Shown: positions 8,280 through 15,920, counted from the first letter of the stretch. The stretch is DNA of 33,867 bases from an uncultured Bacteroidia bacterium (GCA_902789435.1 CADAOA010000011.1:1-33867); one strand, 5' to 3'. Numbers and translations are program-made. The notes: generated by a model not told the origin, from the letters alone.

Positions 8280-8424
8280 AGTCGCTCTTGGAAGCTCCGC
8301 AAAGCGGGCAAACCCAAGTGTCAGGTATAGCCTCGAAAGGTGTTCCTGGAGCAATTCCTCCATCTGGATCGCCCTCAGCAGGGTCATAGATGTAGCCGCA
8401 AGGCTCGCACTCGTACTTTTTCAT
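8263..8424 (-). CDS. Rubredoxin (53 residues)
   Basis: A small cytoplasmic one-electron carrier with a single iron held by four cysteines. The minus-strand frame begins [18 protein letters not shown] and continues [16 protein letters not shown], then [19 protein letters not shown]. The ligands are C6, C9, C39 and C42, in the canonical CxxCG...CPxCG layout and at the standard length of 52-54 residues. It is the last gene of a tight minus-strand run, 28 bases after the methionine sulfoxide reductase gene. Its final 17 bases overlap the convergent flavoprotein gene. In anaerobes rubredoxin feeds electrons to flavodiiron proteins and rubrerythrins, and the start of a flavodiiron gene is present at 33469. 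The identification is very secure. Confidence 0.97.
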   Translation of the reverse strand: MKKYECEPCGYIYDPAEGDPDGGIAPGTPFEAIPDTWVCPLCGASKSDFKPVE

Positions 8425-8452
8425 AATAGTGTTTGTTTTAGTTGTTATTGGT

Positions 8453-8908
8453 TTATATCAGATTGTCTGAAAGTATCTTCATTGCCTTTTCAAGATAATC
8501 CTTGTCTGTATTGTCAAAGGTAGCAATTTCTTTGCTGTCTATGTCAAGAACCCCAATTATTTTGCTTGCCTTGAAGATCGGGACAACTATCTCGCTTCTG
8601 GAGAGGCTGCTGCAGGCAATGTGGCCGGGGAATTCCTCCACGTCTTTCACGACCAGTGTCTTGCCCTCCTTCCAGGATGTGCCGCAGACTCCTTTGCCGT
8701 AAGGGATTGTGTAGCAGGCAACAGGGCCCTGGAACGGGCCGAGGTGAAGGATATTGTCCTTGACAAGGTAGAAGCCTGTCCAGAAGAAGCCCATCGTCTC
8801 GTGGATCAAGGCGGCGGCGTTGGCAAGGGCTCCAGTGTTGTTGTTCACGCCTTCAGTCAGAGCCTTGAGCTGAGGCAGCATCTGCTCGTATTTTTCTTTC
8901 TTTTCCAT
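8453..8908 (-). CDS. msrC: Free methionine-(R)-sulfoxide reductase (GAF domain)
   Basis: A 151-residue single GAF-domain enzyme that reduces free L-methionine-(R)-sulfoxide to methionine in the cytoplasm. The three family cysteines are present: C65 ([11 protein letters not shown]), C75 (GKGVCGTSW) and C99 (FPGHIACSS). Their spacing of 10 and 24 residues equals that of E. coli fRMsr C84, C94 and C118, the last being the nucleophile. The [10 protein letters not shown] and IIGVLDIDS segments that shape the ligand pocket follow. It sits between a HAD hydrolase (20 bases upstream) and rubredoxin (28 bases downstream) in a redox-flavoured minus-strand cluster. The reductant is probably thioredoxin, as in the characterised enzymes. 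Confidence 0.93.
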   Translation of the reverse strand: MEKKEKYEQMLPQLKALTEGVNNNTGALANAAALIHETMGFFWTGFYLVKDNILHLGPFQGPVACYTIPYGKGVCGTSWKEGKTLVVKDVEEFPGHIACSSLSRSEIVVPIFKASKIIGVLDIDSKEIATFDNTDKDYLEKAMKILSDNLI

Positions 8909-8928
8909 TGATTGTTCGGATGTTATCT

Positions 8929-9633
8929 TTACAGGACGCTGGTAAGGTCAGAGAATTTTTCAAGGCGGATAAGGTTCGGATGGTCATATTCCTCTACCCT
9001 CTCGTGCTCCCACAGAATTCCAAAAGGAATCAAAACCGCATTGCCTCCCATTTCAAGGACAGGAGCAATATCGCTCTTGAAAGAATTGCCAACCATCACA
9101 AACTGTGTCTCAGCGATGCCGTTATGACGGCATAACCTTCTGTATTCCAGAGGTGTCTTATTGGATACTACTTCCACATCGCTGAAGAATTTTCCAAGAT
9201 TTGAACGCTCTATCTTCGCCTCCTGCTCCAGAGGATCGCCCTTGGTGAAGATGACCATCCGGTAAGTTCCCCTGTCCTGGAGAGCCTTCAGGGTTTCCGT
9301 TACGCCAGGAAGCGGGGTGGCAGGGTTGTTGAGAATCCGTCTGCCAATGTGTATTGCTTTGATAATCTGGTCTTCCGGAATGGTGCCGTCGCTGACTCTT
9401 ATTGCATTCTCCACCAGAGAGATGATGAAAGCCTTGGTGCCGTAGCCAAGAGAATCCATATTGCCGCATTCTGTCTTGTAGAGTGCGGCATACATCTCGT
9501 CCCTGGTGCCGTATTCAGACATCAGGGCGCAATAGTCTTCTACCGCAGTGTCAAACAAAGACTGGTTGTCCCAGAGCGTGTCATCCGCGTCAAAGGCAAC
9601 CAGTCTGATGTCTCTGTCGATGAGGCTGAGCAT
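8929..9633 (-). CDS. HAD-family hydrolase (YjjG-like)
   Basis: A 234-residue haloacid-dehalogenase phosphatase. Motif I is FDADDTLWDN with nucleophile D15 and acid/base D17. Motif II is VIFTKGD near residue 147. Motif III may be the lysine in SNKTPLEY near 179. Motif IV is VGNSFKSDIAP near 202. An all-helical cap between motifs I and II marks the C1 subfamily, as in YjjG-type nucleotide or sugar phosphatases. The substrate cannot be inferred. It starts three bases after the stop of the SPFH gene and ends 20 bases before msrC, so it belongs to the same unit. Confidence 0.88.
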   Translation of the reverse strand: MLSLIDRDIRLVAFDADDTLWDNQSLFDTAVEDYCALMSEYGTRDEMYAALYKTECGNMDSLGYGTKAFIISLVENAIRVSDGTIPEDQIIKAIHIGRRILNNPATPLPGVTETLKALQDRGTYRMVIFTKGDPLEQEAKIERSNLGKFFSDVEVVSNKTPLEYRRLCRHNGIAETQFVMVGNSFKSDIAPVLEMGGNAVLIPFGILWEHERVEEYDHPNLIRLEKFSDLTSVL

Positions 9634-9636
9634 TAA

Positions 9637-10632
9637 TTACTGGTTCTTGAACAGTTCCTTGATAGTTCCGATAGAACCAAGCAGGTTGGAGGCCTCGTAA
9701 GGCAGGTAAACGGTCTTGTTGTCCTTGCCGGAAACCATCTCCTTGAGAGTTGCAATGTACTTGTCTGCAAGCATATAGCTGGCCGGAGACATATTGCTTT
9801 CCTTGACTGCCTCGGCGATTCTGCGGATAGCCTCGCTCTCGGCGTTGGCCTGAAGAATCTTTGCCTCGGCGATACCCTGTGCCTGGAGGATCTTGGTCTG
9901 CTTCTCGGCCTCAGCGCGGTTGATCTGGGCGGCCTTCAGACCTTCGGACTCGAGGATGGCCTTCTCCTTGTCTCCGGAAGCCTTGAGCACCTTTGCACGC
10001 CTTTCACGCTCGGCCTGCATCTGCTGCTCCATGGCGTCGCGAACGCTGATAGGAGGAGTGATATCCTGAAGCTCAACGCGGTTAACCTTTACGCCCCACT
10101 TGTTTGTAGCATCGTCCAGCACTGCTCTCAGCTTGGAGTTGATAGTGTCTCTTGAAGTCAGGGTCTGGTCAAGTTCCAGTTCACCGATAACGTTACGAAG
10201 GGTGGTCTGGGTGAGTTTCTCGATTGCATAAGGCAGGTTGTCAATCTCATACACAGACTTCATCGGGTCAGTGATCTGGAAGTAAAGCAGCGCGTTGATG
10301 GTGGTGGTTACGTTATCCTTGGTAATCACGCTCTGCTTAGGGAAGTCGAACACCTGCTCGCGGAGGTCTATCTTGTCGCTCTGGCGAAGGATCACGTGAG
10401 CCGTTCCGTCATATCCCTCAACAACCTTTCTGATGTAAACCTTCCTAGGCTTGTCGATTATAGGCCAAATGATATTGATTCCTGAAGGAAGAGTGGCGTG
10501 GTACTTACCGAGCCTCTCAACGATCTTGGTCTCAGACTGCTGGATAACCTTGATTCCAGACAGCACGATCAGTACTACAATCACGATAATCGCGATGAGT
10601 ATAAGTGTAATTGGTTGCATACCCATTATCAT
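9637..10632 (-). CDS. SPFH/band 7 (stomatin-like) membrane protein
   Basis: A 331-residue stomatin/QmcA-type protein anchored by one N-terminal membrane helix (residues 7-27, nearly all Ile, Val and Leu). The SPFH domain follows (about 29-200), including QQSETKIVERLGKYHATLPSG and the paraslipin-like PISVRDAMEQQMQAERERR. A long Ala/Glu-rich coiled coil (about 200-280) would drive oligomer or ring formation. Family members organise membrane microdomains and modulate membrane proteases. The NfeD gene is 30 bases upstream; NfeD-SPFH pairing is a known conserved arrangement, which supports a joint role in membrane quality control. The HAD gene follows after three bases. Downstream Met codons at 10626 and 10620 are alternative starts. 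Confidence 0.93.
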   Translation of the reverse strand: MIMGMQPITLILIAIIVIVVLIVLSGIKVIQQSETKIVERLGKYHATLPSGINIIWPIIDKPRKVYIRKVVEGYDGTAHVILRQSDKIDLREQVFDFPKQSVITKDNVTTTINALLYFQITDPMKSVYEIDNLPYAIEKLTQTTLRNVIGELELDQTLTSRDTINSKLRAVLDDATNKWGVKVNRVELQDITPPISVRDAMEQQMQAERERRAKVLKASGDKEKAILESEGLKAAQINRAEAEKQTKILQAQGIAEAKILQANAESEAIRRIAEAVKESNMSPASYMLADKYIATLKEMVSGKDNKTVYLPYEASNLLGSIGTIKELFKNQ

Positions 10633-10662
10633 AGCTATTGTTTTTGATGGTTAATAATCTGT

Positions 10663-11103
10663 TTAATCAGCTCTCTTGACTGTTACAATAACGCTGTCGA
10701 GCTTGAGGATCTTAACTCTTGCTCCAAGTTCAATAGGCTGGTCGTCCACAGAAACGGCCTTCCAGTCGTCTCCGTCCACCTTCACCCTGCCCTCTCCGGT
10801 TGCAGGATTGATGGCCTCGGATACAATACCGATACGGCCGCTCAGGGCCTCATAGTTAGTCTTGACCTCATTCTTGCCCTTCTTGTAGAAAAGCTTGATG
10901 AGCATAGGACGTATGAAAATGAAACTCAGCAGGGTAACTATCGCGAAGATAATCACCTGCCACGTCAGATTAGCGCCGCACAGGGCAGCCACGCAGGAAC
11001 CTACCGCTCCAAACGAGAAGCAGATAACAGCAATTCCTGTCGTGAAAATCTCAAGGATCAGAAAAACCAGGGCCACTATAAGCCATATATGCCACATTGC
11101 CAT
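10663..11103 (-). CDS. NfeD family membrane protein
   Basis: A 146-residue NfeD-type protein, short form without the ClpP-like protease domain. The N-terminal half holds two to three hydrophobic helices (residues 5-24, 28-46 and 48-68). The C-terminal half is the soluble OB-fold: LSGRIGIVSEAINPATGEGRV, then KVDGDDWKAVS and LGARVKILKLDSVIVTVK. This domain is thought to work with SPFH proteins, and the SPFH gene lies 30 bases downstream. It is the first gene of a five-gene minus-strand run ending in rubredoxin. A near-consensus minus-strand -7 (TATATTTA, 11132-11139) lies 28 bases upstream of the ATG. Confidence 0.92.
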   Translation of the reverse strand: MAMWHIWLIVALVFLILEIFTTGIAVICFSFGAVGSCVAALCGANLTWQVIIFAIVTLLSFIFIRPMLIKLFYKKGKNEVKTNYEALSGRIGIVSEAINPATGEGRVKVDGDDWKAVSVDDQPIELGARVKILKLDSVIVTVKRAD

Positions 11104-11222
11104 ATCGAGAAGTATTTAATGTTTCAGCCTATAAATATATGAATTAATGACAACATTTCCTATTAGGGTAGCTATTACGGTAAACTTATTCGGATTTAGT
11201 TGTTATTTAGGACTCTATGTGC

Positions 11223-11230
11223 TATATTTG
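11223..11230 (+). promoter_or_regulatory. -7 box (TATATTTG) for the cytolysin-like gene
   Basis: An exact TAnnTTTG match ending 24 bases before ATG 11255. A TTG at 11200-11202, 20 bases upstream, can serve as the -33 element. This placement rules in ATG 11255 and against the longer open frame beginning at 11147. Confidence 0.6.
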
Positions 11231-11254
11231 AAAAAACACTTAAAAACTATAATT

Positions 11255-13186
11255 ATGAAAACGTCATTTTATTCCAGATTCATGGTATTGATGCTTGCCG
11301 CAATCCTTCTTTCGTTTAGCGGATATGCCCAAAGCAATACTTCAACTCAGGAACAGAATAAAGAAGTAAGGCTAAGAAAGTTAAAGGAAAAGAAGGAAAA
11401 GAAGGAAAAAGAAGAGAAGGAAAAAGAAGAGAAGAATAAAGAAATAGCCAAACAAGTTTTAAAGGGCTATGATGAAGCCGCCAAGAAACAGAAGGAGAAG
11501 GAACAAGGGCAGAGCTTTATAAATGCCGTCGCCAAGGCCAATAAGGAAAAGAAAGAGCAGGAAGAGAAGCAGAAACAGGCGGAGAAGGAAAAAAAGGATT
11601 CTTCTAAAAAAGCCTTTGCAGAGGCCTACAAGAGAGTTTTGGAGAGGGAACAGCTAGAAAAATCCAACAGGAAAAAGTTTTTCAACGAGGGCTTTGAGAA
11701 ATATGAGAACAAGGACAACGCCAAGGCACTGACACAGACTCCTCTTCAGGACGAAAGCTTGCCTGAGATAATTGTAAACAAGCGTGGTGAAGCGTTTATA
11801 CTTACCACAAAAAGGGTAAGCGACGAGACATACAACGAGGATATTTTTGTTATGCCTACAAAAACGGATATCTATCCGGGAATGCTGGTTTATGCAGATA
11901 CAGACCTTGCAGACGGGCATCCTACCCCGGTTGGCCTTGATCCGGGAACAGTAACTCTTTACCTGAGCTTTGACAATGGTGGCAATTCTACCCGGACAGG
12001 AGTAATCAACGATGCCGACCACGTGATGCAAGCAATCAGAGAGATGCTCAGGGAGAATTCCGGACAATATACACCCCCAATGGATGCAAGTCTAAGGAGC
12101 AAGACCTACAGCAGTTCCTCAAAGATGGCATTTGACCTCAATGTAAGCGCAAAGTTCCTGGGTGGCAGCGCAAAAGTCAATATGGAGACAACCTCTTCTG
12201 AGACCACGCTCATTGAGGTTAAGGACTATACCGAAACCTATTTCACAGTAACGGCAAAGCTGGAAACAGACAAGTCAAAGTATTTTGGAGAGGATGTGAG
12301 GTGGTTTCAGGTTGAAGACAAGATCAACAAGCACGGCCCTATAGCGATGATTTCCTCTGTATCATACGGAAGAAGGGCTTACTGGTTCAAGGAATACAAG
12401 ACAAAGGACTTCTCGTTTAAGGGTTCTGAAAGTGCTGGCTATGCGGGTTCTAAGGCCAGTTCTGACCAGGAAATCACTGAGCGAAGCGAATCCTCAGACG
12501 AATGGATGTACATAAAGGGAGGTGGTGCCGCTCTGGCCAAGGAGATCTTCAAAGGAGAAAAAGCCATAAGAGAAGCTATTTCGGAAGCTGTCGGTGAAAA
12601 GATAGGACTGAACAACCAGGGAGTGATACTGACATACCAGACCAAATTCATAGCCAGCGGCCGTGACTGCAAGACTTTCAGCACAGCCTCATATAACGAG
12701 ACATACTACCAGAAATGCCCGAAGACTATCCGGGTTGAAGTCAAGAACCGCGCCCTTACCGCCGGGCCTTGCATAAAGCTCAAGGTTATGTATAATGTAC
12801 TGCAAGTGACAGGAAATGAAAGGAGCGGCTACAAATACAGGATTATTAGGGGAAGGGGAGATGGAGAAGATGGTTTTGCCGATTATAAGGAATTTCTTCT
12901 TGACAACGATACCAAGAAGAGTGCCAGTCTGCCTCTCAGTGACATTGAAAAGAATTACAAGGCGGATCTCGACAAGTGCTATATTTTTGGGAATATATAC
13001 TATACAGTACGAAGCAAGACACACGATGCTGCTGGAGTCAAGTGGCACGAAGACGAAAACGGCTGGTTTGCACTCAATGATGTCGTTGACGGGCAGATCA
13101 TGGTTTATCTGAACGGCAGCTCAAACGCCGGCAAGAGTGTTTATGTACATTCAGACACGACTCCACTGCCTATTGGAAAGAAATAG
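11255..13186 (+). CDS. Secreted thiol-activated cytolysin-family (CDC-like) pore-forming protein with coiled-coil extension
   Basis: A 643-residue exported protein. Residues 1-25 are a signal peptide (ending FSGYA|QS, no lipobox). Residues 33-155 are an extremely Lys/Glu-rich, probably coiled-coil segment. Residues about 168-465 match cholesterol-dependent cytolysin domains 1-3 in order. The segments are DIYPGMLVYADTDLADGHP (CDC TYPGALQLAN), SSSSKMAFDLNVSAKFLGG (CDC SKSQIEAALNVNSKIL), TYFTVTAKL (CDC FYTVSANL), MISSVSYGRRAYW (CDC FVSNVAYGRTVF), the glycine motif YIKGGGAAL (422-424; CDC VVLGGDAA) and GVILTYQTKFI (CDC YPISYTSVFL). The C-terminal 490-643 replaces domain 4; the Trp-rich undecapeptide and its Thr-Leu pair are not visible, so cholesterol binding is unlikely. 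Known relatives in Bacteroidota are CDC-like proteins that form pores, some as two-component systems. No partner is in this window. The gene has its own promoter and terminator. Confidence 0.85.
   Translation: MKTSFYSRFMVLMLAAILLSFSGYAQSNTSTQEQNKEVRLRKLKEKKEKKEKEEKEKEEKNKEIAKQVLKGYDEAAKKQKEKEQGQSFINAVAKANKEKKEQEEKQKQAEKEKKDSSKKAFAEAYKRVLEREQLEKSNRKKFFNEGFEKYENKDNAKALTQTPLQDESLPEIIVNKRGEAFILTTKRVSDETYNEDIFVMPTKTDIYPGMLVYADTDLADGHPTPVGLDPGTVTLYLSFDNGGNSTRTGVINDADHVMQAIREMLRENSGQYTPPMDASLRSKTYSSSSKMAFDLNVSAKFLGGSAKVNMETTSSETTLIEVKDYTETYFTVTAKLETDKSKYFGEDVRWFQVEDKINKHGPIAMISSVSYGRRAYWFKEYKTKDFSFKGSESAGYAGSKASSDQEITERSESSDEWMYIKGGGAALAKEIFKGEKAIREAISEAVGEKIGLNNQGVILTYQTKFIASGRDCKTFSTASYNETYYQKCPKTIRVEVKNRALTAGPCIKLKVMYNVLQVTGNERSGYKYRIIRGRGDGEDGFADYKEFLLDNDTKKSASLPLSDIEKNYKADLDKCYIFGNIYYTVRSKTHDAAGVKWHEDENGWFALNDVVDGQIMVYLNGSSNAGKSVYVHSDTTPLPIGKK
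11386..11430 (+). repeat. In-frame purine tandem repeat inside the cytolysin-like gene
   Basis: The 15-base unit GAAGGAAAAAGAAGA occurs twice, perfectly and head to tail, at 11401-11415 and 11416-11430. Shorter copies of GAAGGAAAA precede it from 11386. The unit is five codons, so gain or loss keeps the reading frame and only changes the length of the Lys/Glu coiled coil. Confidence 0.8.
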
Positions 13187-13218
13187 TCAGGAAAATAGCA
13201 AATACCTGAATCCAACAA

Positions 13219-13252
13219 AAAAGCAGCTGTCAAAAGGCAGCTGCTTTTCTTT
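13219..13252. terminator. Bidirectional rho-independent terminator
   Basis: AAAAGCAGCTG (13219-13229) pairs perfectly with CAGCTGCTTTT (13238-13248) around an 8-base loop. It has a T-rich tail on the plus strand and a run of T on the minus strand. It lies 33 bases after the cytolysin-like stop and 23 bases beyond the end of the convergent ferredoxin-oxidoreductase operon, so it can end both transcripts. Confidence 0.85.
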
Positions 13253-13274
13253 TGCGATAACAAATCACAGAGGC

Positions 13275-13811
13275 TTACTTGACAAGGTCCATACCTGTCT
13301 TGATAGCCTCCTCATTCTGAGGAATCAGGCCGTGATGCCTTTCAGGAAGAGTCTTCTTCAGAGCCTTCAGGACGCTCTCGATCTGAACGATCGGATGAAG
13401 CTTAAGGTAGCTTCCCAGAAGGATCATGTTGAAGATCTTGATGAGGTTCATCTTGGCTGCAACATCCATAGCGTCAACACGGTAGATATTGATATCCGTA
13501 CGTGTCGGAGGGATGCTGATTCCGTAACCGTCGTAGATGAGGGTTCCGCCAGGTTTGACAGTCTTCTCGAATTTCTCCATGGAAGGCTGGTTGAGGATGA
13601 TGGCAGTGTCGTAGGTGGAGAGAATCGGTGAAGAAATCTCCTCGTCACTTACAATAACTGTCACGTTTGCGGTACCGCCTCTCTGCTCAGGACCGTAAGC
13701 TGGCATCCAAGTAACTTCCTTGCCCTCGATAAGTCCGGAATATGCAAGGATCTTTCCCATGGACAGAACACCCTGTCCACCGAATCCGGCAATGATTATT
13801 TCCTGTTTCAT
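13275..13811 (-). CDS. vorC: 2-oxoacid:ferredoxin oxidoreductase gamma subunit
   Basis: The 178-residue gamma subunit of a CoA-dependent 2-oxoacid:ferredoxin oxidoreductase, a cytoplasmic complex that oxidatively decarboxylates a 2-oxoacid to acyl-CoA with reduction of ferredoxin. The N-terminus IIIAGFGGQGVLSMGKILAYSG (residues 4-25) and the segment AYGPEQRGGTANVTVIVSD (39-57) are hallmarks of this subunit. It is last in the operon, starting 12 bases after the TPP-binding subunit. Specificity for branched-chain 2-oxoacids is inferred from the upstream ilvE; 2-oxoglutarate (Kor) is the main alternative. The symbol follows the Vor naming convention. Confidence 0.88.
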   Translation of the reverse strand: MKQEIIIAGFGGQGVLSMGKILAYSGLIEGKEVTWMPAYGPEQRGGTANVTVIVSDEEISSPILSTYDTAIILNQPSMEKFEKTVKPGGTLIYDGYGISIPPTRTDINIYRVDAMDVAAKMNLIKIFNMILLGSYLKLHPIVQIESVLKALKKTLPERHHGLIPQNEEAIKTGMDLVK

Positions 13812-13823
13812 CTTACAATCCTT

Positions 13824-14591
13824 TTATTGGTTAATGTCTTTGAGGTCACCGATGTTGTAGAACGGGAACATGTTCTCTTCCATCCACTTGTTGGCGTTTG
13901 CAGGAGTCTTCTTCCATCCTGAGTTGCAGGTTGAAACCATCTCCACCAGGCAGGAGCCCTTTCCGGCCATGTTGTACTCGAAGGCCTTGCGGATAGCTCT
14001 CTTTGCCTTGTTGATGGCGGCAACTGTATGGACGCTCTGCCTTGTTACATAGCAGGTTCCTTCCAGCTGTGCTGCAATGTCCGCGATCTTGAGAGGATAA
14101 CCGTGAAGCTTGGCATCCCTACCGTAAGGGCAGGTAGCTGTCTTCATTCCGAGCAGGGTGGTTGGAGCCATCTGTCCGCCGGTCATACCGTAGATAGCGT
14201 TGTTGATGAAGATGATGGTGATGTTCTCGCCACGGTTCAGGGCGTGGATAGTCTCTGCAGTACCGATGCAGGCCAGATCACCGTCTCCCTGGTATGTGAA
14301 CACCAGGCGGTCAGGCCACAGCCTCTTGATGGCGGTTGCCAGTGCAGGAGCCCTTCCGTGAGCGGCCTCCTCCCAGTCTATATCTATATACTTGTATGCG
14401 AATACGGCGCATCCCACAGGAGAAACTCCGATGGTCTTGTCTGCCATTCCCATATCTGCAATCACCTCTGAAATAAGCTTGTGCACAACTCCGTGGCTGC
14501 AGCCAGGGCAATAGTGCATAGGTGTATCGTTCAAAAGCTCAGGCTTCTGGTACACCAGGTTCTCGGGTTGTATTATTTCTTTGATATCCAT
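13824..14591 (-). CDS. vorA: 2-oxoacid:ferredoxin oxidoreductase TPP-binding (beta) subunit
   Basis: The 255-residue thiamine-pyrophosphate subunit of the same complex. HYCPGCSHGVVHKLI (residues 26-40, with C28 and C31) is the conserved N-terminal motif. GDGDLACIGTAETIHALNRG starts the TPP/Mg site (D103, D105). FINNAIYGMTGGQMAPTT (128-145) completes it with the metal-binding Asn pair and the YGMTGGQ loop. Length is typical for this subunit. It lies between the alpha subunit (12 bases upstream) and the gamma subunit (12 bases downstream). Subunit identity is secure; substrate specificity rests on operon context. Confidence 0.9.
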   Translation of the reverse strand: MDIKEIIQPENLVYQKPELLNDTPMHYCPGCSHGVVHKLISEVIADMGMADKTIGVSPVGCAVFAYKYIDIDWEEAAHGRAPALATAIKRLWPDRLVFTYQGDGDLACIGTAETIHALNRGENITIIFINNAIYGMTGGQMAPTTLLGMKTATCPYGRDAKLHGYPLKIADIAAQLEGTCYVTRQSVHTVAAINKAKRAIRKAFEYNMAGKGSCLVEMVSTCNSGWKKTPANANKWMEENMFPFYNIGDLKDINQ

Positions 14592-14603
14592 AACGCATCC
14601 TCC

Positions 14604-15686
14604 TTATTTCATCATTTTCTTGAGTTCTCTTACAACCTCGTCCGGAGCAGGAATGATTCCGCCAAGACGTCCGTAGTGGTTTACAGGAATCTTGCCATTT
14701 ACAGCAAGGCGGATGTCCTCCACCATCTGGCCGGCGTTGATTTCAAGAGAAAGTATACCCTTTACCTTGTTGGAAAGAGCCTCGATTTCCTTGTATGGGA
14801 ATGGCCAAAGGGTGATAGGACGAAGCAGTCCGACCTTTATGCCTTCCTTTCTTGCATCCTCGATAGCCTTCTTGGCGATTCTGGCAGCGGAACCGAATGC
14901 GCAGATAGCGTATTCAGCATCCTCCAGCATGAATTCCTCGAACCTTACTTCCTTTTCCTGGATCTCTGCATATTTCTTCTGGATGCGGATGTTGATCTCC
15001 TCCATCTTTGCAGGGTCCAGCTCAAGGGAAGTGATTACGTTAGGCTTTCTTGTCTTTGGTCTTCCGGTAGCAGCCCAAGGGCACTCCTTGATAATCTGCT
15101 CCTCGGTCCTTCTCGGCTTGAAAGGAGGAAGTACAACCTTCTCCATCATCTGGCCGATAACACCGTCTGAAAGAATCATTGCAGGGTTTCTGTACTTGAA
15201 TGCAAGTTCAAATGCAAGATCCACGAAATCAGCGGTCTCCTGAACTGAAGAAGGAGCCAGGACTATCAGGTGATAGTCTCCGTGTCCACCTCCCTTGCAG
15301 CTCTGGAAGTAGTCTGCCTGGCTAGGCTGGATGGTTCCCAGACCTGGGCCGCCGCGGCTTACGTTAACAACAAGACAAGGAATCTCGCAGCCGGCCATAT
15401 ATGACAGGCCTTCCTGCATAAGGCTGATGCCAGGGCTGGAAGAAGAGGTCATAACCTTCTTTCCGCAGCCTGCTCCGCCGTAAACCATGTTGATAGAAGA
15501 AGTCTCACTCTCAGCCTGGACAACTACCATACCGGTGGTTTCCCAAGGTTTCTGCTCGGCAAGGGTCTCGAGCACTTCGCTCTGAGGAGTGATTGGATAC
15601 CCGAAGTATCCGTCACAGCCGCAACGGATTGCCGCATGGGCAATGGCCTCGTTGCCTTTCATCAAAGTAATTTCCTGATCTGCCAT
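14604..15686 (-). CDS. vorB: 2-oxoacid:ferredoxin oxidoreductase alpha subunit
   Basis: The 360-residue alpha subunit (pyrimidine-binding domain of the TPP site plus the CoA-binding domain). Visible family motifs are KGNEAIAHAAIRCGCDGYFG (9-28) with GYPITPQSEVLETLAEQ following. Next come MTSSSSPGISLMQEGLSYMAG, the SRGGPGLGTIQPSQADYFQS loop, and the C-terminal AFGSAARIAKKAIEDARKEG with GLLRPITLWPFP. The size matches VorB/KorA-type proteins. The ferredoxin-like subunit gene ends three bases upstream. The product, a branched acyl-CoA such as isobutyryl-CoA, is inferred from ilvE in the same operon; a 2-oxoglutarate oxidoreductase cannot be excluded. Confidence 0.9.
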   Translation of the reverse strand: MADQEITLMKGNEAIAHAAIRCGCDGYFGYPITPQSEVLETLAEQKPWETTGMVVVQAESETSSINMVYGGAGCGKKVMTSSSSPGISLMQEGLSYMAGCEIPCLVVNVSRGGPGLGTIQPSQADYFQSCKGGGHGDYHLIVLAPSSVQETADFVDLAFELAFKYRNPAMILSDGVIGQMMEKVVLPPFKPRRTEEQIIKECPWAATGRPKTRKPNVITSLELDPAKMEEINIRIQKKYAEIQEKEVRFEEFMLEDAEYAICAFGSAARIAKKAIEDARKEGIKVGLLRPITLWPFPYKEIEALSNKVKGILSLEINAGQMVEDIRLAVNGKIPVNHYGRLGGIIPAPDEVVRELKKMMK

Positions 15687-15689
15687 AAT

Positions 15690-15920
15690 TTATTCCTCCT
15701 TTTTACGGTAGACGGTTATACATCCGTCAGGACAAACTACAGCACAAGAGGTACAGCCGGTGCAAGTGTCTTCCTTGACGGTGACGGCATAGTTGTACCC
15801 CTTACGGTTAACGCTCTTGTCGCTCAGAGCGAGAACCTGGAATGGACACGCAACCACACACAAGCCGCATCCCTTGCAGCGCTCGGTGTTGATTACGGTC
15901 GCACCTTTCATCTTAGCCAT
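15690..15920 (-). CDS. 2-oxoacid:ferredoxin oxidoreductase ferredoxin-like (delta) subunit
   Basis: A 76-residue protein with two [4Fe-4S] motifs: C15, C18, C21 and C25 (CKGCGLCVVAC) and C53, C56, C59 and C63 (CTGCTSCAVVC). It carries electrons from the TPP site of the complex to external ferredoxin. It directly precedes the alpha subunit gene by three bases, the usual order in Bacteroidales. The length equals that of the delta subunit and is shorter than a pyruvate:ferredoxin oxidoreductase ferredoxin domain. The TPR gene ends 29 bases upstream. Confidence 0.92.
   Translation of the reverse strand: MAKMKGATVINTERCKGCGLCVVACPFQVLALSDKSVNRKGYNYAVTVKEDTCTGCTSCAVVCPDGCITVYRKKEE

Noticed and set aside
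11147-11254. An N-terminal extension of the cytolysin-like protein by 36 residues
   Set aside because: The -7 box at 11223-11230 lies inside it, and ATG 11255 gives a classical signal peptide.
11345-11640. The purine-rich stretch as a non-coding or CRISPR-like repeat array
   Set aside because: It is in frame with the downstream cytolysin core, begins after a signal peptide, and has no spacer-repeat pattern.
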